Shown one piece after another: positions 6,947 to 14,005 of a stretch of DNA of 14,164 nucleotides; position 1 is the first letter of the stretch, and the number at the start of each line of letters is the position of its first letter. Below the pieces are notes generated by a model that did not search any database, was not told the origin of the DNA, and saw nothing but the letters and a program-made list of their open reading frames with translations. The DNA is taken from assembly GCA_009840065.1 (NCBI GenBank), contig VXON01000043.1:1-14164 (forward strand), given 5' to 3'. Made by a program: the position numbers and the translations under genes. The stretch comes from Cenarchaeum sp. SB0662_bin_33 (lineage in GTDB: Archaea; Thermoproteota; Nitrososphaeria; Nitrososphaerales; Nitrosopumilaceae).

Positions 6947-7369
6947 TTAATGCAGGAACCGTGGAATCCTACTTACTATATGAGATAGTGATACCCGTCC
7001 AGGGCCCATTACTATCACCAACAAGGCCGCAGCCAGTAGTATTATATCAAACTCTGTGCTAGGTCCTTCCCTGCTAGAGAATGCCTGAGCTCCCTTTATC
7101 AGGAATATTGCTCCTAGCATGTATATGGCGAGTAGTCCTGAGGAGATACGTGTCAAGACACCTATCAGCAACAACACACCCGGTACCACCTCCCCTAGAG
7201 CTATCGGTATCTGCATGGCAGCAGGTGCACCAAAAGATTCCATAAAGTTGGCAAAGCCGGGGGAGAATTTACCATAACCGTGTACTATGAATACGACACC
7301 AAGTGTGGCACGAATGCCCATCATTGCCACGTCTGGCAATATACCCCCACGTAATTCAGCTGTACCCAT
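6947..7369 (-). CDS. DoxX-family integral membrane protein, 140 aa
   Basis: Four predicted membrane spans (about residues 13-31, 49-68, 71-92, 107-127) and the family's segment FIVHGYGKF after the first span, followed by the GAPAAM region, support DoxX/SURF4-like membership. Such proteins are small quinone- or redox-associated membrane subunits in the few characterised cases (DoxD/DoxA thiosulfate:quinone oxidoreductase), but most are uncharacterised, and no partner gene lies nearby. Start: ATG at 7369 with ATAATTATAC 27 bp upstream. Convergent with the peptidase; the 98-bp gap holds AT-rich sequence but no clear terminator hairpin. Confidence 0.85.
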   Translation of the reverse strand: MGTAELRGGILPDVAMMGIRATLGVVFIVHGYGKFSPGFANFMESFGAPAAMQIPIALGEVVPGVLLLIGVLTRISSGLLAIYMLGAIFLIKGAQAFSSREGPSTEFDIILLAAALLVIVMGPGRVSLSHIVSRIPRFLH

Positions 7370-7390
7370 TACACAAAACCACTTGATCCA

Positions 7391-7400
7391 GTATAATTAT
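7391..7400 (-). promoter_or_regulatory. TATA box of the DoxX-like gene
   Basis: ATAATTATAC on the minus strand, centre 27 bp from the ATG at 7369. Confidence 0.5.
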
Positions 7401-7724
7401 GTTATGTGGGTTGTTGTGGTATCAAAATCTATCCACACCTAGCTGGAACTGCGTGGTTCGACGCTAGTCTCCGTAATACGAATGTATGCCACTTTTGCCG
7501 GTCCCCGGAGTTGACCCATACTATGCTCGCATTTACGGCCTTGTCAACTATAGGCAGAACAGAGTTTGGTATCAGGTGTGGAAAAATCCCACACCATGCA
7601 CAAGATATCACAGTTGTATTATTTTAGGGTCCCGTTTTTCCCTGTGCGTCCATACAAGATAAATTTGTCAAATACGAATACAGGATGTAGATCCATACTT
7701 GGAAAGTAATATGGTACGATGCAT
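7401..7724. other. Intergenic region with hairpin and a possible gene remnant
   Basis: No confident gene. GGTGTGG (7575-7581) and CCACACC (7589-7595) form a perfect 7-bp hairpin with a 7-nt A-rich loop; another CCACACC occurs at about 7432. A minus-strand GTG frame (7429-7611, 60 codons) contains VWVNSGDRQKWHTF, which recalls the VxWxN...HT segment of cupredoxins. It lacks the downstream C-x-H copper loop and ends in unrelated sequence, so at best it is a fragment. Confidence 0.35.
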
Positions 7725-9149
7725 CTATCTTGTAGCATCAGTACAGACTTGTGATGGGCACTGGCACGTACTGTCACAGTAGCATGAAGTCTGCATCTGA
7801 CAGTCGCACTCAGAACTGCTCTCCAATATCTCAGTACATGCACACGTCGGGGCCTGGGTTGAGTCAGTTGTAGGGGCAGAGTCAGAGGCGGATGTTGATC
7901 CTGAGTCTTCTGTGTCAGAGTACTCTGTGTCAGGCTCGCTGGTATCCATCTCTTCATAATAACTGCGGGTCTGCTGGTAATCAGAGTCATCCCGAAGCTG
8001 GGCCTCGCCCCTGTTGGTCTGATAACCGCCGGACGCTGCACTGGTCTGGTACCCCACCAACTGGGATGGGTCTATTCCCTGCTGGCCCTGCTTCTCCTTC
8101 TTTAGTGAACGGCTGCTGAATATAAAGAATGCAACACCCCCTATGGCAGCCAAGCCGGCCATGCCATATATTATAACGACAGGAAAGTTCCCGGTAGATG
8201 TAGTGGCAAAGTCGTCAGGGGCAGTAGGAGTAACCCCTATAATCTCCACCCCCTCCAATCTGTCAATGGCTCCAAATCCTAGGGCGTGTAGGTTGGCCTG
8301 ATCCGCAGACTGTACGGCTCGAAGATCAAATGATATTGCGCCCGGTATGTCAGGGTGGGTGCTGCCGGCAACCGAGGCGTGCCACTCCCTCTCAACCTGA
8401 ATACCCTCGCGTATGCTGCTCTCACCCATGGTCCAGGACGAGCGTACCTGACCGGCCAGCTCATCGGATATTCCATATAGGCCGGCATCTACGTTTATCC
8501 CCGTGGGATCAAAGAGAAAGTGCCAGTTCTCCAGTGGTTGTTCTAATATAAAGTCTGCATTTATCATTGGTGTGGCTAGTATGTCGCCAGCCTCCGTATT
8601 CCGAACCAGGTTATAGATAGAAGGATCACTCTCCTGGAGCATGTTCAGTGGAATGTTTACATCAATACCATCTATTACGATGGACTCATCAGTACTCAGT
8701 CCGCGCCATCCCATGTCTATTAGTGTACGAAGTTGATCCTTTGTGATGACATAGTCCGTAATGTATCCTTCCAGCTGCACCTTAAAGTCCAGTGATGTGT
8801 TGACATTACGGCCAGTCAGCTGAAAGCTGTACTCCACACTGAGATCGTTTACGGAGGATATTGCGCCATCACCCCGTATGTTTTGATTCAGGCTGTCCTG
8901 CAGACTCTGAACTCCAGGGTCATCAATACCCGCAGAACCCTCAAGAATCCACGCATTTGTCTGCATATACTCAGACAACGGACTGTCAACCGGATACTCT
9001 ATGAACGCGGTTCTCTGGTATGTTATCTTAAATGGTGAAGAGTTCACATCAGGATTTAAAGTGGCCTCCAGCTGAGCTCCCAGTGCAGGGGTTATGGCAC
9101 TACCCACTATGAGTACTGCCAGCAGTATAGTACATGCATAAAAACCCAT
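7725..9149 (-). CDS. Secreted-domain membrane protein with cysteine-rich cytoplasmic tail, 474 aa
   Basis: Family not recognised by name. Residues 1-25 form a signal peptide (hydrophobic core ILLAVLIVGSAI, AxA-like cleavage near ALGA). Residues 26-320 form an extracytoplasmic, beta-rich, acidic domain with no cysteine. Residues 322-344 form a single membrane span followed by basic SSRSLKKEK, so the C terminus is inside. The 130-residue tail is low-complexity (two GYQT repeats, then D/E/S/T-rich) and ends in four CxC pairs plus one Cys: C436/C438, C448/C450, C456/C458, C462/C464, C469. That pattern suggests metal binding or redox sensing; it is an inference. The gene is divergent from TBP with about 115 bp between starts. 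AT-rich promoter sequence lies at 9161-9180. Confidence 0.85.
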   Translation of the reverse strand: MGFYACTILLAVLIVGSAITPALGAQLEATLNPDVNSSPFKITYQRTAFIEYPVDSPLSEYMQTNAWILEGSAGIDDPGVQSLQDSLNQNIRGDGAISSVNDLSVEYSFQLTGRNVNTSLDFKVQLEGYITDYVITKDQLRTLIDMGWRGLSTDESIVIDGIDVNIPLNMLQESDPSIYNLVRNTEAGDILATPMINADFILEQPLENWHFLFDPTGINVDAGLYGISDELAGQVRSSWTMGESSIREGIQVEREWHASVAGSTHPDIPGAISFDLRAVQSADQANLHALGFGAIDRLEGVEIIGVTPTAPDDFATTSTGNFPVVIIYGMAGLAAIGGVAFFIFSSRSLKKEKQGQQGIDPSQLVGYQTSAASGGYQTNRGEAQLRDDSDYQQTRSYYEEMDTSEPDTEYSDTEDSGSTSASDSAPTTDSTQAPTCACTEILESSSECDCQMQTSCYCDSTCQCPSQVCTDATR

Positions 9150-9160
9150 AAATTTTTGTA

Positions 9161-9180
9161 TTATTATATAGTAATAAACC
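9161..9180 (-). promoter_or_regulatory. AT-rich promoter of the membrane protein gene
   Basis: On the minus strand this reads GGTTTATTACTATATAATAA. The TTTATTAC part is centred about 27 bp from the ATG at 9149, and a second TATA-like string overlaps it. Confidence 0.45.
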
Positions 9181-9236
9181 TTCAGAATTGTCGCGAGGAG
9201 TACACTAGAGGCCAGCCATGCGCAGCATCGCCCTAA

Positions 9237-9247
9237 GAAAATATAAT
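9237..9247 (+). promoter_or_regulatory. TATA box of the TBP gene
   Basis: AAAATATAATT has its centre about 23 bp before the ATG at 9265. The TBP gene thus carries a good match to its own product's binding site, compatible with autoregulation but not proof of it. Confidence 0.45.
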
Positions 9248-9264
9248 TTTATAATGATGGTTTC

Positions 9265-9873
9265 ATGGCCGAGTCTATCAATATTTATAGAGCATATATA
9301 AATAAACACCTATTGCCACAGACAAAGCCCATAGTCAGTGTTGAGAATGTTGTAGCTTCTGCGTCTGTTGAGCAAAAGATGGATCTCAACGAGATTACAC
9401 GTACGTTTACGGATGTAGAGTATCATCCTGATCAGTTTCCAGGACTTGTCTTTCGGCTATCAAAACCAAAGACGGCCACACTCATATTCACCTCCGGCAA
9501 GATGGTCTGTACAGGCTCCAAGTCCGAAGAGATGGCCCGTCGGGCCGTAAAGACGGTAGTGGACAGGCTGCGCGCCGGCGGCATAGAGGTAAAACAGGAT
9601 GCCATAGTCGAGATACAGAACATAGTTGCATCCATAAATTTGTGCGGCCGCATACACCTAGAGCAGGCCGCCAGAACACTTCCCCGGAGCATGTATGAGC
9701 CGGAGCAGTTTCCAGGCCTCATACATCGTATGCTGGATCCAAAGACGGTCATACTGTTATTCTCCTCCGGCAAGCTGGTCTGTACCGGGGCCAAGAAGGA
9801 GCCGGATGTGTACAGGTCGGTAAACAGCCTACACGCAATGTTGGAAGAGAAAGATTTGATGCTGTACGGCTAG
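9265..9873 (+). CDS. tbp: TATA-box-binding protein (TBP)
   Basis: General transcription factor that binds box A and, with TFB, recruits archaeal RNA polymerase. Two tandem copies of the TBP fold are obvious: residues 24-104 and 115-195, each with the pattern QFPGL-x2-R ... F-x-SGK-x-VCTG. The four DNA-kinking phenylalanines can be placed by alignment with eukaryotic TBP: F58 and F75 in repeat 1, F149 and F166 in repeat 2. At 202 aa it is slightly longer than the usual archaeal 180-190, with an N-terminal extension of about 20 residues. DUF1512 follows after 9 bp, suggesting co-transcription. Confidence 0.97.
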   Translation: MAESINIYRAYINKHLLPQTKPIVSVENVVASASVEQKMDLNEITRTFTDVEYHPDQFPGLVFRLSKPKTATLIFTSGKMVCTGSKSEEMARRAVKTVVDRLRAGGIEVKQDAIVEIQNIVASINLCGRIHLEQAARTLPRSMYEPEQFPGLIHRMLDPKTVILLFSSGKLVCTGAKKEPDVYRSVNSLHAMLEEKDLMLYG

Positions 9874-9882
9874 TGTGTTGCA

Positions 9883-10998
9883 ATGAACCTCACCGAGTTT
9901 AATGATCTTTTAAGTTTCGGGGATGACACCTCGACGCTCATGATGCTTGTCTGGGTACTGCCACTGATACTCTTCGTCTTTTATGGTCAGAGAATTCAGC
10001 TGTTGATAACAGCACATGAGATTAAAAAGGATATCAAGAAACTGAATGAGTTTGGAGCACAGTCCATCAGGGAGACATTGGAATATGTAAATAGACTGCC
10101 GGGCACCAGCCCACGCGTACAGGACGATATTGAATCCATAATAGATTATTTTGTAGTTCCGCCCCAGGATATGGACACATCAGGGATAGTGCCCAAAGTC
10201 AGGGCGGTACTCTGGAACAGGGAGTCATATACAAGAGAACGGATTAAGAGCATACTTCCACAGACCGATGATGCACAGAGGGCAAAGGTACAGACGTTGT
10301 TGGAGATAAGTTCAACCCTAAGGATGATGCACAAGGTTGTAAGCCACCTGTATCTAACCGCCAAGAAACAGAAGAACTATCCACTCATACTGCCGCTACA
10401 GATGGAGCTGCCCTTTGTGATGGAGCAGGCCGAGGCACTGCGGGATGGGGTGGCACCATTTATGGAGGGGCAGCCTGTAGGGGACGGCATAGGGCCAGCA
10501 GTGGTGGGATCCATGATGCATGGCATGCCCCACAAGCCCATATCATACAGGATGGTATACACAGAGTCGGAGATTGAGGGTAGACATGCGATACTGCTAA
10601 AGCCCAAGGGTCCGGAACCGGTAACAGGAAAACCTGATGAGGCACTTGTATCCATAATGGAGAAGTTCACCATAAATGCCATAATAATGGTAGATGCCGC
10701 ATTAAAGATGGAGGGCGAAGAGTCCGGGTCCGTATACAGGGGCTTTGGCGCGGCCATAGGCGGAAGTGGTGTGGAACGCTTCGGCATAGAAGAGATAGCC
10801 ACCAAACAGAATATACCCATATTCTGCGTTGTAATAAAGCAGTCCATAAAAGAGTCCATCACGCTGATGACCGACACAATCCACAGGAGCATACCCACAT
10901 CCACAAAACACATACGGGACATAATACTAGAGAACACATCAGAGAATGAGACGGTACTTGTAATCGGTGTGGGAAATACGGGAGGTGTCGCACAATAA
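9883..10998 (+). CDS. DUF1512 archaeal membrane-associated protein, 371 aa
   Basis: Recognised as the archaeal DUF1512 family; no biochemical function is known to me. One N-terminal membrane span (residues about 18-37, MMLVWVLPLILFVFYGQR) is followed by a large cytoplasmic part. A helical region lies at about 45-190. A Gly-rich alpha/beta domain follows, with GDGIGPAVVGSMM (about 200-212), GFGAAIGGSG (about 290-299), and a C-terminal VIGVGNTGG (about 360-368), reminiscent of nucleotide-binding or peptidase-like folds. It lies 9 bp behind TBP, so it is probably in the same transcript. It ends just before the TATA box of the next small gene. Confidence 0.9.
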   Translation: MNLTEFNDLLSFGDDTSTLMMLVWVLPLILFVFYGQRIQLLITAHEIKKDIKKLNEFGAQSIRETLEYVNRLPGTSPRVQDDIESIIDYFVVPPQDMDTSGIVPKVRAVLWNRESYTRERIKSILPQTDDAQRAKVQTLLEISSTLRMMHKVVSHLYLTAKKQKNYPLILPLQMELPFVMEQAEALRDGVAPFMEGQPVGDGIGPAVVGSMMHGMPHKPISYRMVYTESEIEGRHAILLKPKGPEPVTGKPDEALVSIMEKFTINAIIMVDAALKMEGEESGSVYRGFGAAIGGSGVERFGIEEIATKQNIPIFCVVIKQSIKESITLMTDTIHRSIPTSTKHIRDIILENTSENETVLVIGVGNTGGVAQ

Positions 10999-11003
10999 TA
11001 TTT
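10994..11003 (+). promoter_or_regulatory. TATA box for the GTG-started zinc-ribbon gene
   Basis: AATAATATTT overlaps the DUF1512 stop codon. Its centre is 26 bp before the GTG at 11025, and this decides the start. Confidence 0.4.
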
Positions 11004-11024
11004 CAAAAGAAGAACATCACAGTA

Positions 11025-11174
11025 GTGTATACCGTATCACGCTGTGACTCCTGCGATACAGACAGCAAGAAGAGATTCGCTCCCGGCGACTACATATACA
11101 AGACATCAGAGTGTACAAAGTGTGAGGGCACTACAGTGATACGGGGGATATTCGGCCAGGAGCAGTCGGGATAA
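11025..11174 (+). CDS. Small zinc-ribbon protein, 49 aa, GTG start
   Basis: The reading frame gives a two-knuckle zinc ribbon: CDSC near residues 7-10 and CTKC near residues 30-33, then GTTVIRGIFGQEQSG and stop. The frame has no ATG; upstream it is open only to a stop at 10947. GTG at 11025 is preferred because of the TATA box at 10994-11003. The CxxC-x19-CxxC spacing with a hydrophobic strand after each knuckle is typical of real zinc ribbons and unlikely by chance. Role unknown: such mini-ribbons bind RNA, ribosomes or transcription complexes. It lies directly behind DUF1512 and directly before the insertion sequence. Confidence 0.7.
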   Translation: MYTVSRCDSCDTDSKKRFAPGDYIYKTSECTKCEGTTVIRGIFGQEQSG

Positions 11175-11196
11175 TTTTAGAGTGTTTTGCTTTTTG

Positions 11197-11215
11197 GGGG
11201 TTGGTGCGTAAATCT
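11197..11215 (+). repeat. Left terminal inverted repeat
   Basis: GGGGTTGGTGCGTAAATCT. It pairs with 12413-12431 with three mismatches, and matches the solo end at 5228-5246 at 17 of 19 positions. Confidence 0.88.
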
Positions 11216-11276
11216 GATTTAAGATCATATTGCCTACTGGCAGCCTGAACAACGTTGGTTTCTTAAGTATCAGACT
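11211..11276 (+). repeat. IS left-end hairpin, copy 2
   Basis: Outer stem: TCTGAT then TTAAGA (11213-11224) pair with TCTTAA, a GT bulge, then ATCAGA (11261-11274), 12 bp. Inner stem ACTGGC (11236-11241) pairs with GTTGGT (11254-11259) around loop AGCCTGAACAAC. It overlaps the inner end of the terminal repeat and lies upstream of the transposase promoter. Confidence 0.7.
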
Positions 11277-11311
11277 GAAGAATATTATCTATTTATTTAT
11301 AGTACCTTACT

Positions 11312-11345
11312 ATACGATCTAAATATTTATAATACGATCTTAATA
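11312..11345 (+). promoter_or_regulatory. Transposase promoter with flanking direct repeats
   Basis: ATACGATCTAAATA (11312-11325) and ATACGATCTTAATA (11332-11345) are near-identical and exactly 20 bp apart, flanking the TATA box TATTTATAATA (about 11324-11334). The TATA centre is 28 bp before the ATG at 11357. The arrangement looks like a pair of operator sites. Confidence 0.5.
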
Positions 11346-11356
11346 CTATCTTTCTA

Positions 11357-12379
11357 ATGATTAAACACAAGAGACGGAAAGGATATTGGCGATACTATGA
11401 GGCATCTAGGGAGACCGAGGCACCCCATATGCAAAAGACGCTGATATATGAGAACCCGGCCCCGCATGCCGGCTCAAAAACCCGTGGCAGACCCCCCATC
11501 CACTCCAAGGAAAAACTGACCTCTAGATGTTGGCCGACAACGAGACATACCGCCAAACTGAATCTGATATGAGTACACCTTGGAGTCACGAGCCCACCCC
11601 AGACCATAGCACGTTGGTCAGACACATGCAGACTATCTCACCCGACTGGCTAAATATAATACTGGCAGAGACCACACGTCGCTGTCTGACCGAGGCCGGA
11701 GAGGCAACCGCTCCTTTGGGAGTTGACAGCAGTGGGGTGGAGACAAGCAGATACGAGGAGGTTGAGCGGCCCAGCAAGAAGGAGCAGGATTTTGTCCAGA
11801 CACGCCAAAAGGAGTACTTGCAGTACCGTATGGCAGCCATTTTGGGCCTACAGATAGTGCTGCCTGCAGTGGGAACCCCAGGCTATGTCAACGACACGGT
11901 TATGCTGCCTTATAATATCAGGCATCACGAATTCCATCTGAAGGGCAGGCGGGTTAACACTGATCGTGTACATAATTCAGACCAAAACTGTCAGGTGGTA
12001 TTAATGCACAGAATGATACCCGACAGTAAGCAGAAGAAGTATACCATCAACCGCTCCAAACCCAGCAGAAGAAAGGCGGCCACGCTGTTCAACCCAAACG
12101 AGTACGCTCAGCGATATAATAGAAGGAATATTCGGAGCTGAAGAGACCCGATGACACCAGCTGTACTGTAGGTTCATCCGTGACGACAACAGAAAGCGGT
12201 TCGCTGAGGGGAGGACCATATCCTGGAATATCATGGTACTCAACCGGTTCCGGTGGACCAACCGCCTAGGTATATCGATACCCTCGTATGGAGCCCCGCC
12301 GGAGGCGGTGTACGCCATAGCACTACCCATCAGCGATGGGATAGCCTGCCAGTGGGACTTGTGCACAAGTCCCTGCTAA
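11357..12379 (+). pseudogene. Broken DDE transposase of the IS5/ISH1-like element
   Basis: Three frame segments together make one transposase. Segment 1 (from ATG 11357) reads MIKHKRRKGYWRYYEAS ... GRPPIHSKEKL. The frame then shifts back by one near 11520-11530. Segment 2 reads LADNETYRQTESDM, PTPDHSTLVRH, LGVDSSGVETSRYEE (first catalytic Asp) and NTDRVHNSDQNC (second Asp). Near 12115 the frame shifts forward by one. Segment 3 reads IIEGIFGAEETR (catalytic Glu), then TGA at 12152 where Arg (CGA) is expected, then HQLYCRFIRDDNRKRF and on to TAA at 12377-12379. The residues after each break fit family expectations, so this is a recently inactivated gene. A TAG in the -1 frame at 11524 argues against simple programmed frameshifting. 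Confidence 0.85.
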
Positions 12380-12387
12380 AAACTTGG

Positions 12388-12401
12388 CAGGACTGGTCCT
12401 G
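12388..12401 (+). terminator. Palindrome just after the transposase stop
   Basis: CAGGAC-TG-GTCCTG is a perfect 6-bp inverted repeat 8 bp after the TAA. It is not followed by a T-run, so it is only a possible 3' end or processing signal. Confidence 0.25.
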
Positions 12402-12607
12402 ATGGATAGTGGAGAATTACACACCAGCCCCGCTTTTTGAAGTTGACCGTGCGTAAAAACGATGACGTATATATCAAATGAAAAATTAATGGTTTTTATT
12501 AATAATTATGGGTGTTTTAAACGATTTTTTGGTATTGAATAGCAATCATGATAATTTGTTATACAGCAGGGTGTGCACCGCTATATCAGCTCAGGGTTAT
12601 GAAGTTA

Positions 12608-12617
12608 CTTATATACC
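12608..12617 (+). promoter_or_regulatory. TATA box of the IS66-like transposase gene
   Basis: CTTATATACC has its centre 26-27 bp before the ATG at 12638, a leaderless-type spacing. The preceding 12440-12600 is AT-rich with an ATTAAT inverted repeat near 12487 and no recognisable gene. Confidence 0.5.
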
Positions 12618-12637
12618 AAAATTAAGAATAAAGAATA

Positions 12638-14005
12638 ATGATTCATGGGTTTGAATTCAGAGATGTGAACCTGTCAAGCTGGGATGTCAGTAAACTTGTA
12701 GAATTTTTCAGCAAAAAATTCAATGTACAGAAAGAGATTACGTGGCAGTATGATCAAACCGCACACGAAAGTGATATAGAGACGCAGTCGGAAGAGAAAT
12801 CTGCACGTACCAAACCATATGGGCGCAGAGGCAAAAGACACCAGCGTCGATACAAGGATTACCAACACCAAGATAGTCTAAGAGTGAAGACCGACAATCC
12901 CGACTTGGACAAATTCCGCACAATACGTCAGACAGTGGACATTAAATTCTGCCCCACATGCAGCAAACCACTTGCAGATAGACATAACGAATACACCCGG
13001 AAATCCGAAGATGTACTAGATGGGAGATGGACAATAACAGAGTGGACAATAAATAGACGATATTGCAAGCATTGCCGTAGGCAATACGCCACAGCTATTC
13101 CTGGTGTGCTGAGGGATGGACATTTTGGCACTACAATAATGGCCCAGATATTTGTAATGCGATCTCTTGCCATATCGTATGAAAAAATTCAGGCCGTCAT
13201 ATACGTATTATTTGATAGATCCATAACTATAACGGCAATCATGTCCATATACAAGACGGTTGCAAAGCAGTGCGAGCCGTTATATGATGAACTGGTGGGG
13301 ACCATCAAGCGCATAGACATGATATTTGGTGATGAAACGGGTTGGTTCCTTGACGAAAGGTACTGGTGGGTCTGGGTGTTTATAACATCCCATACAGTAC
13401 TGCTCCACACCTCCCCGCCTAGTCGCAAGATGGTAACCGAGGCCATACTAGAGGGGTTTAATGGGATTACTGTAGGTGATTCACAGGCCTCCCGGAGTCA
13501 TACAGATGTGGAAAAACATAGGTCTCTTATGCACTACTTCTCTGAGATGTGCAGTACATTATACAACAACAATAGTTCAGAGTATAAGCAGCTGCTCACA
13601 GAGATGCATTGCATACTAAGAGATGCAATAGGTTTATGGGGAGAATATCAAAAGGCGCCAATACCTGGACCAGACATACAAAGCCTACAGAACAGAATAG
13701 ACTCCCTAGCAGATGTGCAGTACACGGATTCGGACTGCAAACGATACGCCAAGCGCTTAAGGGATGAGGACGGACGACTCTTAACGTTTCTAAAACACAA
13801 TAATCACGACAACATAATTGAGCATGCCCTGCAGATATTTGTGTTGATGAGAAACATATGTTATGGAAGCCGCTCAAGTGGCAGCGTCAAGAACGCTGAA
13901 ATACTTGTGACCATATACACAACCTGTAGTATACGCGACGTAAACCCATACTATTTTATGAAGGATCATCTTGATGGCAAGATGGACACGATTCCATCAC
14001 CATAG
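12638..14005 (+). CDS. IS66-like DDE transposase, 455 aa, apparently intact
   Basis: Domain order fits IS66 TnpC. A charged linker rich in Arg/Lys (about 55-75) is followed by a zinc-binding motif C105-x2-C108 ... C143-x2-C146 in which the second knuckle reads CKHCRRQY, then IPGVLRDGHFG (154-164). The catalytic domain has D232 in FGDETGW, W-rich ERYWWVWVF (240-248), D281 in ITVGDSQ, and E395 in NNHDNIIEHAL, followed by LMRNICYGSRSSG (403-415), the counterpart of the family's LRKISGGNRS. At D281 the usual SDxYxxY reads GDSQASRS, and the usual NxAERAIR reads NIIEHALQ, so the active site context is divergent. No tnpA or tnpB partner is seen, as in many archaeal single-gene IS66 relatives. No start-to-stop break. 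Confidence 0.88.
   Translation: MIHGFEFRDVNLSSWDVSKLVEFFSKKFNVQKEITWQYDQTAHESDIETQSEEKSARTKPYGRRGKRHQRRYKDYQHQDSLRVKTDNPDLDKFRTIRQTVDIKFCPTCSKPLADRHNEYTRKSEDVLDGRWTITEWTINRRYCKHCRRQYATAIPGVLRDGHFGTTIMAQIFVMRSLAISYEKIQAVIYVLFDRSITITAIMSIYKTVAKQCEPLYDELVGTIKRIDMIFGDETGWFLDERYWWVWVFITSHTVLLHTSPPSRKMVTEAILEGFNGITVGDSQASRSHTDVEKHRSLMHYFSEMCSTLYNNNSSEYKQLLTEMHCILRDAIGLWGEYQKAPIPGPDIQSLQNRIDSLADVQYTDSDCKRYAKRLRDEDGRLLTFLKHNNHDNIIEHALQIFVLMRNICYGSRSSGSVKNAEILVTIYTTCSIRDVNPYYFMKDHLDGKMDTIPSP

Larger units (their letters stand above)
11189..12439 (+). mobile_element. IS5/ISH1-like insertion sequence with 8-bp target duplication
   Basis: The element proper spans 11197-12431 (1235 bp). The left terminal repeat is GGGGTTGGTGCGTAAATCT (11197-11215). 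The right end read on the minus strand is GGGGCTGGTGTGTAATTCT (12431-12413), matching at 16 of 19 positions. Outside both ends lies a perfect GCTTTTTG (11189-11196 and 12432-12439), the target duplication. An 8-bp duplication fits the ISH1 group of the IS5 family. Inside are a hairpin, a promoter with repeated motifs, and one broken DDE transposase gene. The intact duplication indicates relatively recent insertion at this site. Confidence 0.88.

Noticed and set aside
7441..7510. tRNA-like GGTTCGA sequence
   Set aside because: No acceptor stem, anticodon arm or CCA-side pairing could be built around it.
11510..11530. Programmed -1 frameshift in the IS5-like transposase (GAAAAAC run)
   Set aside because: A -1 slip at the A-run runs into TAG at 11524 before the next segment, and the gene has two further defects downstream, so mutation is simpler.
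12449..12457. GTGCGTAAA at 12449 as a third IS left end
   Set aside because: Similarity does not extend to the GGGG terminus or the hairpin; it lies in the flank outside the target duplication.
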